From Cryptomeria japonica (lineage: Eukaryota; Streptophyta; Pinopsida; Cupressales; Cupressaceae), in assembly GCF_030272615.1 (NCBI RefSeq), contig NC_081415.1, positions 416,792,757 to 416,856,756 of the forward strand: a DNA stretch of 64,000 nt, given 5' to 3'. This document shows, one piece after another, positions 23,599 through 34,849 of the stretch. The notes below the pieces were generated by a model that ran no database searches, was not told the DNA's origin, and saw only the letters and a list, made by a program, of their open reading frames with translations. A program made the position numbers and the translations under genes. Within the stretch, counting starts at the first letter, position 1, and each line of letters opens with the position of its first letter.

Positions 23599-24932
23599 CT
23601 AAGTCAATTTCATTGGTCATATTAGAAGAACAAGCCAATTTTATTTTGGGACGTGAAACCTTGGATGGTCCAATTGCGGCACATGAAGTTCTCCACTCTA
23701 TATTAACAAAGAAAATTGTTGCAATGGTATTCAAAGTAGACAAGAAAAGTCTTATGACAAGGTAGACTGGTCTTTCCTACTTTTTGTTGTTTGTAGTTTT
23801 GTGTTTTGTGAAAAATGGTGTAAATGGATATATGCATGTTTATAAGGGGCTATATTCTCACTATTTGTGAACATCTCCCCATGTGGATTTTTCTCATCAA
23901 CTCAAGGAGTTAGACAAGGGGATCTCCTCTCACCATTTCTGTTTATTTTGATGGAAAAGGTACTAATTAGGTCAATTAAAGTAGCCCACTTTTCCCCTAT
24001 TTGGAATGGAATCAAGATCTCCCCTTGTCCTAAAAAAATCACACCTAGCCTCTTTGTGGATGATACATTACTTTTTGGACAAGCAAATTTGAAGAAGCAA
24101 CCATAATCCAAACTTTACTTACTGATTATTCTAGTTTCGTTGGCTAGCTAATCAACAAGGAAAAATCTAAAGTTTTCTTTCTAAATGTGATTCCTTTGGT
24201 GTAGCAAAGGCTAATAGATTTCTAAAGCTTCTCCTCACAATCACTCCCTTGTAAGTACTTGGGCCTTCCCTTCTATTTGGGTAAAGAGAAACACAATTTT
24301 TGGGAGAAAAATTATTTCTACCATCTCCTCAAGAATCCTTATTTGGAAATTCAAGTCACTCACCTTTGCTAGGAAACGAACCATGATTAAGTTGATACTA
24401 AGTGCAATACTAATTTATTTTAATTTTATTCTTCATATGCCTAATGTTGTAATGATAGACCTACAAAGAATATTGAGAACATTCCTATGGGCTGATAATC
24501 TCCAGGGCAAAGAGAAAACCCCCTTGTTGTCTTGGGATAAAGTCTTCTCCGCAAAGAGTTGGATGGAGATAGGATTAGATAGCTATACCAATCAATGTCT
24601 CCACTTCTCCCCACCAAGATAAATGGAGGTCATTTGATTTTATAGCAATTCGAAATTGTATGAAAATAGATCTCAAAAAGGAACTCTCCAAAAGGACCAT
24701 AATCTTTTGTAATATTGCAAAGACTAAGTCATCTTTAGGACAATATGCTATTAAAGGGGGTTATGATAGTCTCATTTCTAGAGAAGAATTGGACAATTGG
24801 TATTTCAAATTGTTTTGGGGGTCTTCTTGTCTCCTGAAAGTCGGAAGTTTTGTGTGGCCTGTAGTGAAGGATATAATCATAACTAGGATGTGACTTGATA
24901 CGCTTGGGATTACTCCCTTATTTTCTTGTGTC
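23599..24932 (+). pseudogene. L1 ORF2: reverse transcriptase, middle segment
   Basis: This resumes the plus-strand L1 after the viral insertion. Blocks seen: EEQANFILGRETLDGPIAAHEV near 23628, the finger/palm boundary near 23740, then GVRQGDLLSPFLFILM near 23910. The catalytic FVDD is near 24050, and thumb sequence runs to about 24600. The C-terminal region extends up to a FSC fragment of the zinc-binding domain. Stops and frameshifts are frequent. The segment ends at the gtgtc target duplication (24928-24932) of the next element and continues at 32811. Confidence 0.8.
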
Positions 24933-26199
24933 TATAGCGTCCTAAAATTGTGACACTTGCAATTTCGACTGCATTTCGGTCTTCACGATGGCGACGCAAC
25001 ACGCAACCTGAATGGAGACCCCGAAACCTGATTATGACACCAAAAACTGCATTTTCTTGCACCCTGGCCTGAACCTCCTTTGCACCCTGCTGTCCCGGGA
25101 GGTGGGACCAGAGCGCCCAATGCCCTGGTCCTTCAGGACCAGGACACCCAGCGCCCTGGTCCCCCAGGACCATGGCGCCCAGCGCCCTGGTCCCTGGCCC
25201 TATTTTGGGCCCGGTCTCCTATGGGGCTTCGGGTCCTTTTGTTTGCAATTTGGAAAATAAACTTTCCTGGTCGGCCTAAGGTTGGGAAAATCAGTCTATC
25301 AACCCTAATTGACAAGTATATAAACTACATTTTCCTCTTTCATTCGATATGATGGAAAAAGCGTGGAAACTATACTCAAGCATTCAAGCATTCAAGCATT
25401 CCTTCAAGTAATTGATCATTTCAAGTCTCCATTCAAGGCTAAGTGTTGCATTCAAGACAAGGATTCAACCATTGAAGAGGAGATCACTTACAACACATTA
25501 CATGCTACAACATACAACATACAACAAACAACAACATTTATACCTTCGCATATAAGGATACAAACATCCTTACAACAAGGTATTAGTACTTGTTTTACAT
25601 TACATTTACAGCAATTTCTCATTTCTTGGTTAATTCCAAAACCGGGGTTTGACCTCAAGGCAAACCCCTAATCCCTAACCCCCCAATCGTCTTCGCTTTT
25701 CTGTGTGTAGGTTGCAGGTACGCGGTTGAAATTGAAGATCTGGAATCCTTGTGCGGAGACGAACAGATCCCCCTTCGTTTCGCGGATTTTTCGGAGGACC
25801 GTGTGCACGCCGGGCGCCATCGTCCCGTCAACTTTTGCTCAAATTTGCAGGATAGCGCCGTCTCGACATTTTACTGCTAATTCCAGGTCCGCAGCTTCAT
25901 CCTATATCCCTAACTCAGTTTATAAGCGAATCTTTCCTACTTTGCATGCATTCCTAGTTCAATCTTTCTATCTACATTCTTTACAAAAGAGGGTATCCTT
26001 GCTATCACAACCCTTGAAACACATTTAGCATCCAATCTTGCATTGTGTGGGATTGGATCTTGTGGGTTTCAACCCCTCTTTTGAATGTAAAGTCTCTGCC
26101 CTAAGTGAAAACCTTCAACCCTAGTGATCTCCCTTCTCTCTCCTCGGAGTTGGAAGAGGGGAGAGCAACTAGGGTTCGATCGCGATTTTCCGCTTTACA
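24933..26199 (+). repeat. 5' LTR of the gag-only element
   Basis: 1267 bp. It begins TATAGC, where the 3' LTR has TGTAGC, and ends TTTACA. It contains GC-rich tandem palindromes at 25113-25197. An (attcaagc) microsatellite near 25380 explains a 16-bp length difference from the other LTR. A hairpin motif lies at 25796-25826. Confidence 0.93.
25113..25197 (+). repeat. GC-rich tandem palindromic units in the 5' LTR
   Basis: About three units of roughly 31 bp with the core gcgccctggtcc and then aggacca. Each unit folds on itself: CCTGGTCC, TTCA, GGACCAGG is a perfect 8-bp stem at about 25124-25143. The same array occurs in the 3' LTR at about 31740-31825. Confidence 0.8.
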
Positions 26200-26202
26200 T
26201 TT

Positions 26203-26220
26203 TGGTGAACCCGACGTGAA
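26203..26220 (+). other. Primer-binding site matching tRNA-Trp
   Basis: TGGTGAACCCGACGTGAA starts 3 bp after the LTR. It is complementary over 18 bases to the 3' end of plant tryptophan tRNA as I recall it, including the added CCA. Confidence 0.8.
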
Positions 26221-26559
26221 CATCCTTTCTGATTATTCATAATTAGATCTGAAAATTGGATTCCTTGATTACATTTCCATGTTTGATCTTTTGCAAAATT
26301 TTAGAGGTTAATTGCATAAAAACCCTAAATTTTCTTTTTAAGTAATTAAACTTGTGAAATGTTTAATTGTTGATGCTTGTTTCAGATCTGCCCTTCTATT
26401 ACAAATTATCAATTCATATTTGTGCTTTAATTCTGAAAATTAAGTGGTTAAGTGTCAAAACCCTAATTTGTGAAACCCTCTTGATTCAACCTTTGTCTGA
26501 CAATTTCACTGATCAAAACATCTCCAAATCAGCTGTAACTTTGGATTCCGCAATAAAAT

Positions 26560-27320
26560 CATAATATCTTTCATCCCTGAAAATTTGGAAAAAAGTTGCG
26601 AGGACCGTGTGCACTCCGAGCGCCATCGTCCCCGACATTTTTTCTGAAATTTCGGGAGCGAGATCTTACTGTATTTTTCTGCTAAAATCCAGAATTTTGG
26701 CTGATTTTATCAATTTTAACACCTTCAAAATTACAGTCAAAGTTGGTCTAGCGATTGCTTGGATTGAGGCTTCTAATCATTCAAAAATTGTTGAAATTGA
26801 AATTTGTGTCAAAATTGTGTTTCTTACTGTCCTAAATCTGAAAAGTGTGTTATCATTCATTCGAAATTTCAGTGATTTATTCAAATTTTTGCAATTTGTG
26901 ACTTTTGAAATTAAGTGCTTAATTACAACAACTTTGATTTCCGCTTTCAGAATTGAATTTTGCGTGAAATTGAGTCAACTTTCAAATTTCAAAACTTACA
27001 TTGCTTTTGGTATTCCCTCTAAAATCATAAAATTCAAAATTTCAGTTTCCCTCTCTTTTTCAAAATTCAAATTTTGCATTTTTCGACAATCTTGGTAGGG
27101 TTCAATCTTGAGATTGCAACTTTAATTTGGCCTATCTACAGATCGTAAAATCACTCAATTTTTTCAGGTTAGCTGTAAAATCATCATAACTTTCATCCCT
27201 GCAAATTTTGAAAAAAGTTGCGAGGACCGTGTGCACTCCGAGCGCCACGGTCCCGGACATTTTTTCTGAAATTTCGGGAGATTGTCCTGATTGTATTTAA
27301 TAGCTTAAATCTGGAAGATT
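26560..27320 (+). repeat. Leader with a duplicated 150-bp block and a repeated hairpin motif
   Basis: The blocks around 26560-26700 and 27175-27320 are direct repeats about 620 bp apart. Each holds a ggaccgtgtgcactccgagc motif. In the second copy GGACCGTG (27224-27231) pairs perfectly with CACGGTCC (27246-27253). The same motif occurs once in each LTR (25796 and 32406). Confidence 0.75.
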
Positions 27321-27381
27321 GGCTGGTTTTACTGAAATTTGCTACCTCTAAAATTCAAAATCTTCTCTCTTTCTCTAGTGC

Positions 27382-30300
27382 ATGAGTTTTACAACAATAA
27401 GCCCTACTTACACTATTCCCGTTAGACGAAGCCTTAGAATTAAGTCCTTCCAAGGTTTAATTACTGAGGAGATGGAACCTAATTTGAATGGTCTTTTTAA
27501 CGAGGACATGGGTAATTCCTCTAATCCTCTTAATGATGAAGAAGCTCTCCATGAGGTTTCTGTAGAACAACTTTCAAAATTGGATAACCAATTTGATGAT
27601 TTTCGACAATGGATGTCTCAAGAATACCCTGATAGTCAAGCTCTTCCTTTAATTGAGGGTCTAAAACGTATGCTTCAAAGTGATAAGAATGGAATTGATA
27701 TTTTGCATGGTATTGCACACATTGTGGATTCAAATGTGATGCCTATGAAAAGTTGTGCCGAAACCTTAGGTTATACACAACCTCCTACTCAAGACAATCA
27801 TTCTATTCCTTTGACGACTCCTATTGCTAGTATACCTACTTTTACATCAAACATAATGACTACTTCAACACAAGACATTCCTCCTACGATCACCAGTCAT
27901 GGGGGAAATCTCTCTTCTTCAATTAACCCTCTTCCTTCATTCAATCCAATTTCTTCATTCATTCCTTCAATGAGTGTGCCTATTATATCACCACAAATGA
28001 ACATGACGCAAGGGGGCAATTCATTTAACCATTCTATTCCTCCTTGTAGTGTTCCTCCTGTCCAATCATCTCCTATGACTAACTATCATAGTGTCCCACC
28101 ACCTTACTCTCTACCTTCTTTCAATAACATAACACATCCATCACAATCCAACACGTCTAATATGAACTCTTCGACTGAAGCGACCATTAACAATCTTGCA
28201 CAAACTGTCTCTTCTTTAAAGCAACAAATTGCCTCTATGAATCAATCTAAGTTTAGTGTGCCCACATTTGATGTTGCGAGCCCACTTTCTCTTGATATTG
28301 TTCGAGCTATTCCCCTTAAACATGTTGAAATTCCGCATTTGGAGCTTTATAATGGTAAGGGTGATCCTCTAACACATGTTAAGACCTTTCAAACAATATG
28401 TACTGATTTTGCTTATGACCAAAGGTTTCTTGCAAAACTGTTTACTAGAACATTAAGAGACAAAGCCCTACAATGGTATTGCTCATTGCCTTCTTATTCT
28501 ATTACTTCTTTTGAACAACTTGCAAATGCTTTCATTCAACAATTTCAAAACAATATAAGTCCTAAAGTTACTTTGATTGATTTAATGCATTGCAAACAAG
28601 GTGTTAAAGAAAAAGTGACTGATTTCATTGGTAGATATAAGCATTTGTATGCTCAAATTTCCTTTCCAGTGCCTGACAATGATATTCAAAGAATCTTTAT
28701 TTCTAATTTACAAAAAGATATTCGAGACAAACTCCTGTTTTCTGAGTTTACTTCTTTCCAACAGTTGTGTGCAACTCTTCACAATTATCAACTGACTGTG
28801 AGTCAAATGGAACAATCACATCCTATGGCTCCGAGTGATAAGGGTGATAGCAGTCAACAACCATTTGGGAAGTTTAAACCGAACAGAGATTCCATCAAAT
28901 TCAATGAAAACATCATCAACAACAATGTGAATGCAGCATCAGGTGTGTCTTCTATTTCTAAGTTTTTCAGGAAAGAAAGAAAGTTTACTCCTTTGAATGA
29001 ATCATTGCATAGTATTATGAATAAGTTATTGGAACAAAATGTGCTTACTCTTCCTCCTATAAGGCAAATTGATCCTACAAAGATTAATTCACCTTATTTT
29101 GATAACAAATCTTTTTGTCAATTTCATCGTCAACCTGGGCATGATACTGAAAAATGTTTTGCTTTAAAGGGGAAAATTCAAGATTTGATTGATAATAATA
29201 CTATCTCTGTTTCTGGTGTGAATGATAAAGGCAACACATCTGTAGCTCCTCCTAACCAAAATCTTCAGATTTTTACTGATCCATTGCCTTCTCATACCTC
29301 TAATGCGATTGATACTACTGATTCCTCTGTCTCACCTGATGATCTCGTGTCTAAGACTCCTAATGTGATTAACTTTGTGGAACAACAGAAAATCCCTAAA
29401 GAACCTTCCATCACATTTGATTCCAGTGAAACTATCAAGGCACCTGATGGTCTTTTATATATAGTTGCAAAAGTCAAGAACACACCTTGCCGTGGAGTGC
29501 TTATTGACCCTTCTTGTATGGTTAATGTCATTACTGAAGAATTTCTTTTTACTTTGCAATTGAATCAAGTGATCTATGACAAAACAGATGTGATTGTGAA
29601 ATTATTTGATGCATTTTATTCTCCTGCAATTGGTTCTATTACATTACCTATTGAGGTCCATAACAAATCCCTTGATGTGGACTTTGCTATTATTCCATCA
29701 TCCGAACAATTTCGTGTGAAGCTTGGCTATCCTTGGCTATCTTCCATGAAAGCTATTGCTTCTCCTATTCATAAGTGTTTGAAATTTCCCCATAATGGTG
29801 AAGTTGTTACTGTCAATCATAGTCTCTTTAAACCAGCTAAAAGAACCTCTAGTGTTCCTATTGATTATTTTTGGCCTAAACAATTCCAATCTCTTCCTCC
29901 GCGAAGTGATCATCTTTTTAAATCTTATCAAAAGTGGAAAAAAGATATGATCCTATCTCTAAGTGAACCTAGAACACCTAAACTTGATATTCCTATCATT
30001 CTTGAGAAGGAGGTTCTTCCTTTGAAAGATAAAACTAATGTCTTTCCTCAAGAAGATACCCAACCCATCCCTATGGATGTGACTATGTCTATATCTAATA
30101 AGCTTCCTAAAAGTAGACCTATACCTCCTCGTCATGATGGACTTGGTCTCCTTCCTAAACCAAATATTCCTCCCTTATATGGAGCAGTTCCTCCTCCTTC
30201 CTCTTATGGAGAGAAGAGACCTTCCTCTTCTCCTATTGTTCAGCCTAAGAGACCACAACCTAAACACCCAAGTGATAAGGATGAGAACATTCCTCCTCCT

Positions 30301-30813
30301 CAATCTCCTAATCTTCCTACTAAGACTAGACGAAATCGTTTTGCACGTGAACGCCGACGAAAGCGTCATCTTAGAGCTCAAACTTTGCAATCCCCAAAAA
30401 CACCTTCAACAAGCATTATTCCATTTTCTCCTCAGCCGACGATTGAGCCGAAATCTCCTAAACATAAGATGCATGATGGTCTTGATCCTGTGCGAGTTAA
30501 AGATCCTATTTTTATAAATCTTGATGATGATATAGATGAAAATGTTATTCACGATGAAAATGCTACTTCTCCTGTTCATTCTCATAGTGAATATGAACTT
30601 GTTGATATTGATAACCATTTATCTAATGAATTTTCTAAAGCACTTATCCTAGCTCCTAGACAAGAACACCGTGGCTTGGGATATGAACATAGCCCTTGTT
30701 TGGATCTTGTGATAGCTCCATCTGCTGTGTTGGATGTTCCTCCTCTAGCGTGTTCCCTACCTTCCCGAAACATTGATCAGCAAGATCAGGGGGTAGATGA
30801 CATGCTAGACTAG
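27382..30813 (+). CDS. gag: Gag-protease polyprotein (1143 aa)
   Basis: An intact open frame from ATG 27382 encodes the structural protein of the element. The N-terminal third is Ser/Pro/Asn rich. The retrotransposon gag domain spans about residues 313-490, starting with VEIPHLELYNGKGDP. A CHHC-type zinc knuckle, CQFHRQPGHDTEKC, is near residues 577-590. A retropepsin-like domain follows at about 690-815. Its active-site motif reads IDPSCMVN instead of the D-G/T-G form, so proteolytic activity is doubtful. The tail is proline-rich and then strongly basic (residues 910-1015), with GLGL and GLGY remnants that recall the G-patch of Tat pol. An intact frame in an element with 2 percent LTR divergence suggests that gag function mattered until recently. 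Confidence 0.88.
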   Translation: MSFTTISPTYTIPVRRSLRIKSFQGLITEEMEPNLNGLFNEDMGNSSNPLNDEEALHEVSVEQLSKLDNQFDDFRQWMSQEYPDSQALPLIEGLKRMLQSDKNGIDILHGIAHIVDSNVMPMKSCAETLGYTQPPTQDNHSIPLTTPIASIPTFTSNIMTTSTQDIPPTITSHGGNLSSSINPLPSFNPISSFIPSMSVPIISPQMNMTQGGNSFNHSIPPCSVPPVQSSPMTNYHSVPPPYSLPSFNNITHPSQSNTSNMNSSTEATINNLAQTVSSLKQQIASMNQSKFSVPTFDVASPLSLDIVRAIPLKHVEIPHLELYNGKGDPLTHVKTFQTICTDFAYDQRFLAKLFTRTLRDKALQWYCSLPSYSITSFEQLANAFIQQFQNNISPKVTLIDLMHCKQGVKEKVTDFIGRYKHLYAQISFPVPDNDIQRIFISNLQKDIRDKLLFSEFTSFQQLCATLHNYQLTVSQMEQSHPMAPSDKGDSSQQPFGKFKPNRDSIKFNENIINNNVNAASGVSSISKFFRKERKFTPLNESLHSIMNKLLEQNVLTLPPIRQIDPTKINSPYFDNKSFCQFHRQPGHDTEKCFALKGKIQDLIDNNTISVSGVNDKGNTSVAPPNQNLQIFTDPLPSHTSNAIDTTDSSVSPDDLVSKTPNVINFVEQQKIPKEPSITFDSSETIKAPDGLLYIVAKVKNTPCRGVLIDPSCMVNVITEEFLFTLQLNQVIYDKTDVIVKLFDAFYSPAIGSITLPIEVHNKSLDVDFAIIPSSEQFRVKLGYPWLSSMKAIASPIHKCLKFPHNGEVVTVNHSLFKPAKRTSSVPIDYFWPKQFQSLPPRSDHLFKSYQKWKKDMILSLSEPRTPKLDIPIILEKEVLPLKDKTNVFPQEDTQPIPMDVTMSISNKLPKSRPIPPRHDGLGLLPKPNIPPLYGAVPPPSSYGEKRPSSSPIVQPKRPQPKHPSDKDENIPPPQSPNLPTKTRRNRFARERRRKRHLRAQTLQSPKTPSTSIIPFSPQPTIEPKSPKHKMHDGLDPVRVKDPIFINLDDDIDENVIHDENATSPVHSHSEYELVDIDNHLSNEFSKALILAPRQEHRGLGYEHSPCLDLVIAPSAVLDVPPLACSLPSRNIDQQDQGVDDMLD

Positions 30814-31559
30814 TTTCATTAGCATAGCAGATTCTCTCCTCCTCTCTTTTGTTACTTATTCTATGTGTTATTCTCATTCTTCTATTTGTTGTCCTTAGTG
30901 TTGTCTACTTGAGGACGATGCAAAGCATTGAGATCTCTCGATCTCTCTCATGTTGACTCAAAAGACACATGTGTTCCCTTCTTCTAGGTGACCTTCCTTG
31001 ATTGGGGAATGAAGAACAATTATGCATACATACATATGATATACATGAATTATCATACAGCATACTGACCCCGAGGAAAGCGAAGTCACCTCGTGCTTTG
31101 TGTTTTGTGTCTATTATCCTTGGGCTTATCTCACACTTGGGGGCTAAATCCTTGTGATAACGTGCTCCTTTCCCTTTTTCATTTTCTTATATGTATCACT
31201 ACCTTAAAGCAATCACCCCCGGTGAGGCGTGTGTGATCGCTTTAACGTAGGGGGGCATACATCCCGTTCATATCTTTTCAAGATACTTGAAAATTTCTTG
31301 GCAAATTTAGCCTTGCCTTGAAAATTTTTGATATCTTTCTTGCATGACTCATAGTGAGGGAACCTTGCTACTGACAGTCATGGTTCTCCCTCATGATCTT
31401 CCCTTTTACTTTGTCAATCGAAGTCGTAAGATCCTTAGTCCACTGGGGGCTTGGTGTATCTTGCCTCCTTGACGTGGTGAAAGTTTTTCAATGTTGTTTC
31501 CTTGTACTTTACCGGAAGTATTGGCGTACGCTTATACTCCCGCTAAAGTGGGGGCTAAA
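30814..31559 (+). other. 3' untranslated region of the gag-only element
   Basis: No coding sequence is seen where RT and integrase would lie. Short G-rich tracts recur (tgggggctaaat at about 31137, a ggggggc at about 31247, cactgggggct near 31440, and the terminal tract). Confidence 0.7.
31545..31559 (+). other. Polypurine tract
   Basis: AAAGTGGGGGCTAAA directly precedes the 3' LTR start TGTAGC. This is the expected plus-strand primer. Confidence 0.8.
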
Positions 31560-32810
31560 TGTAGCGTCCTAAAATTGCGACACTTGCAATTTTGACTGCA
31601 TTTCAGTCTTCACGATGGCGATGCAACACGCAACCTGAATGGAGACCCCGAAACCTGATTATGACACCAAAAACTGCATTTTCTTGCACCCTGGCCTGAA
31701 CCTCCTTTGCACCCTGCTGTCCCGGGAGGTGGGACCAGAGCGCCCAGCGCCCTGGTCCTTCAGGACCATGGCACCCAGCGCCCTGGTCCCCCAGGACCAT
31801 GGCGCCCAGCGCCCTGGTCCCTGGCCCTATTTTGGGCCTGGTCTCCTATGGGGCTTCGGGTCCTTTTGTTTGCAATTTGGAAAATAAACTTTCCTGGTCG
31901 GCCTAAGGTCGGGAAAATCAGTCTATCAGCCCTAATTGACAAGTATATAAACTACATTTTCCTCTTTCATTCGATATGATGGAAAAAGTGTGGAAACTAT
32001 ACTCAAGCATTCCTTCAAGTAATTGATCATTTCAAGTCTCCATTCAAGGCTAAGTGTTGCATTCAAGACAAGGATTCAACCATTGAAGAGGAGATCACTT
32101 ACAACACATTACATGCTACAACATACAACATACAACAAACAACAACATCTATACCTTCGCATATAAGGATACAAACATCCTTACAACAAGGTATTAGTAC
32201 TTGTTTTACATTACATTTACAACAATTTCTCATTTCTTGGTTAATTCCAAAACCGGGGTTTGACCTAAAGGAAAACTCCTAATCCCTAACCCCCCAATCG
32301 TCTTCGCTTTTCTGTGTGTAGGTTGCAGGTACGCGGTTGAAATTGAAGATCTGGAATCCTTGTGCGAAGATGAACAGATCCCCCTTCGTTTCGCGGATTT
32401 TTCGGAGGACCGTGTGCACGCCGGGCGCCATCGTCCCGTCAACTTTTGCTCAAATTTGCAGGACAGCGCCGTCTCGACATTTTACTACTAATTCCAGGTC
32501 CGCAGCTTCATCCTATATCCCTAACTCAGTTTATAAGCGAATCTTTCCTACTTTGCATGCATTCCTAGTTCAATCTTTCTATCTACATTCTTTACAAAAG
32601 AGGGTATCCTTGCTATCACAACCCTTGAAACACATTTAGCATCCAATCTTGCATTGTGTGGGATTGGATCTTGTGGGTTTCAACCCCTCTTTTGAATGTA
32701 AAGTCTCTCCCCTAAGTGAAAACCATCAACCCTAGTGATCTCCCTTCTCTCTCCTCGGAGTTGGAAGAGGGGAGAGCAACTAGGGTTCGATCGTGATTTT
32801 CCGCTTTACA
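31560..32810 (+). repeat. 3' LTR of the gag-only element
   Basis: 1251 bp, TGTAGC to TTTACA. It is about 98 percent identical to the 5' LTR by hand count and is followed by the gtgtc duplication. Confidence 0.93.
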
Positions 32811-33650
32811 GTGTCTTATGTGGGAAAGATTACAAAAGCGCCAATCATCTTTTGCTCAATTGCTCCTTCACCCAATAGTGTTGGTATGGGCTTATTTCAA
32901 TGTTGGGTTGACTTTTCCCATTACATCACACTCTTCTTGGATATTTTCAAAGTTCGCCTCTCCTTCACAAAACTTTAACTTTTGCTTGCTCTTGGAAATT
33001 GAGTCCCTCTATCCTAATATGGAACATTTGGCTTAAGAGAAATAAATTTTTTTTCAAAAAGACCCCTTCTTCTTCCCTGTAGGTCATATCCAACATTGAG
33101 AAGTCCATTTCTAAAGTAAGAATGGCTTATATTGTAAGGATAAATAATTCAAAAGAAATTTTGTCTTCCTTGGATGTAGATATGCTGACGAAGCTTCTTA
33201 GGAAGCAAGCCAAATGGACTCCTCCTCTTAAAGATTAGGTAAAACTTAATTTTGACTGCTCGCCTCTCATCGAAACCTAGTTACCTTGAGATTTAGAGTG
33301 ATCTTCAGAGATAAGAATAGGAAGATATTAAAGGCAACTTGTAAGATCCTTCCTAGTGGCACAAATAATGTAACAGTGTTCTCAACACTTAGCATTAGAT
33401 TAGCTTTTGTAGTCAAATTTGGTTTTAAAACACAATGTATTGAGAGAGACTTGTTGGTCACAATTCAAGTGGTCATAAACAAATCAATCAATTCTTGGAG
33501 GCTTAAATGTATTTATGATCATACCCTTTCCTTCCTCAATAAGCTTGATCAATTTCAAATTTCGGCTATGTGGATGGATTGTGAATAAAGCCATAGCTGA
33601 AGAGATATTAATACAAATTTACACTATAGAGGAATTTTTACTAGAGTTGG
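32811..33650 (+). pseudogene. L1 ORF2: zinc-binding domain and RNase H, 3' segment
   Basis: The reading VLCGKDYKSANHLLLNCSF at the start completes the zf-RVT motif cut off at 24932. A divergent RNase H follows from about 33235, starting KLNFDCS (the family has NFDGS), and ends with the EEILIQIYT helix near 33600. Several stops and a frameshift are present. This is the C-terminal end of the plus-strand L1. No poly-A tail is visible downstream. Confidence 0.75.
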
Positions 33651-34279
33651 GTTTCACAACAAGATTGGAGAATGGCATCTATAAGTAAAGTGGCACAACC
33701 TTTTCTTGAGGCTACAAAGACAAAAAATTGGCTCAATTATGGGCTTCACAACAAGCCCATTATGAATTAGGAATGACATCCACCTATCCTCCCGACCTTG
33801 ACAATGAATTGGCTAAGTGGTTTTGGTTTGCACCCAGTTTGTACTTTGTCTACTTTATGCCACACATGTGAATTGTCTTCACATCTATCTCTAGCAATCT
33901 TTCACACTCACCACTATAATCCTAGGCATTATTTTGTTAACAATTTGTTGTACTATGCATGTTTCCACATTGGTGCTCTCTTAATCCATACTATGAAACC
34001 CAACACATGGATTTTTACCAACCACTACCCTTTGTGCCTCAATTATGTGATCAACTAATTCATAATGGGCTTGTGTATGCCTCATCATTGAAGTGTGGCG
34101 TCATAATTTTTGGGCAAAGCCTTATACTCTTCAGATAGAGGTTGGTTTTCTACCACCTCCTCTCCTCAACACCCTATTGTTGTATGATTGGTATTGGGTC
34201 TGTAGAAAAAAAATGAAGAGTTTCCCTACCATGATGCTACTAGGAATGCTCCAACCCAGGGGCATATGATTAGAAAAAA
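33651..34279 (+). other. No gene recognised
   Basis: Short broken frames without known motifs. This could be LINE 3' sequence or an older unrelated insertion. Confidence 0.4.
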
Positions 34280-34849
34280 ATGGGGAGAGCCTTCATTATT
34301 CAAAATGAGTGTGTTGAAGTTGCCATGAGAGTGGTACTAGGCAAAAAATGGCTTGTAGAGAACTCCTCTACCTTGTTCTTGGAAGTGACATCCCACTTTT
34401 TGATGAATTGTATGGATATCTTACTAGATGCATAAATGGTCACCTCCATATCCAAATTGTATGTCCAACCTTCTACTTTCTCTCTAGAACATTTGGAAAA
34501 TTGTTTGAGCACATACTTCATGTCTAGTGTTTCTTCCCTAGTTGGTGGGTTCATGGAACCCCATGACCTAGGCACGATTTTGGTGTATGTGAAATTGTTA
34601 GATGCTGTGCACATGGGTTTATTGCGCAACAAGTTTGAGAATATAATGCTGACATTGGACTATCTCTACACAAGGTTCTCTAAACAAGTTCTAGATGGAG
34701 ATTTTAATAAATTCACAATGATCCATTTTCTTTTATCTAATAATGTTTACACTCCTGCGACACCAATTATGCCCCTCTCATCATTGGATGAACCAAGCAC
34801 TAGTGGTGAAACTAGTTCTCTGCCCTCTCTAGATGCTTCTTTGAATTAA
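34280..34849 (+). pseudogene. Unrecognised ORF of 190 codons with one stop
   Basis: A frame from ATG 34280 to the stop at 34847 is interrupted only by TAA at 34433. The product would be mixed helical, with a Ser/Thr/Pro-rich tail, and without transmembrane or zinc motifs. I do not recognise the family. It might be a captured host fragment, an extra ORF of a lost retroelement, or chance. Chance is less likely because the region is not unusually GC rich. Confidence 0.3.

Larger units (their letters stand above)
24933..32810 (+). mobile_element. Non-autonomous gypsy element carrying gag-protease only
   Basis: A complete LTR element: LTRs at 24933-26199 and 31560-32810, gtgtc duplication at 24928-24932 and 32811-32815, tRNA-Trp primer site and polypurine tract. 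It interrupts the zinc-binding domain of the L1. The only protein gene is a 1143-codon gag-protease frame. There is no RT, RNase H or integrase, and 30814-31559 is non-coding. The gag and protease resemble those of Tat/Ogre elements such as the one at 41151. The LTRs differ by about 25 substitutions plus a 16-bp indel (about 2 percent), with many changes at CG sites. It must have moved using enzymes supplied in trans. Confidence 0.9.

Noticed and set aside
24910..25352. GC-rich frames in the gag-only LTR, repeated at 31603-31979
   Set aside because: They come from the palindromic tandem repeats in a non-coding LTR and occur in several frames and both strands.
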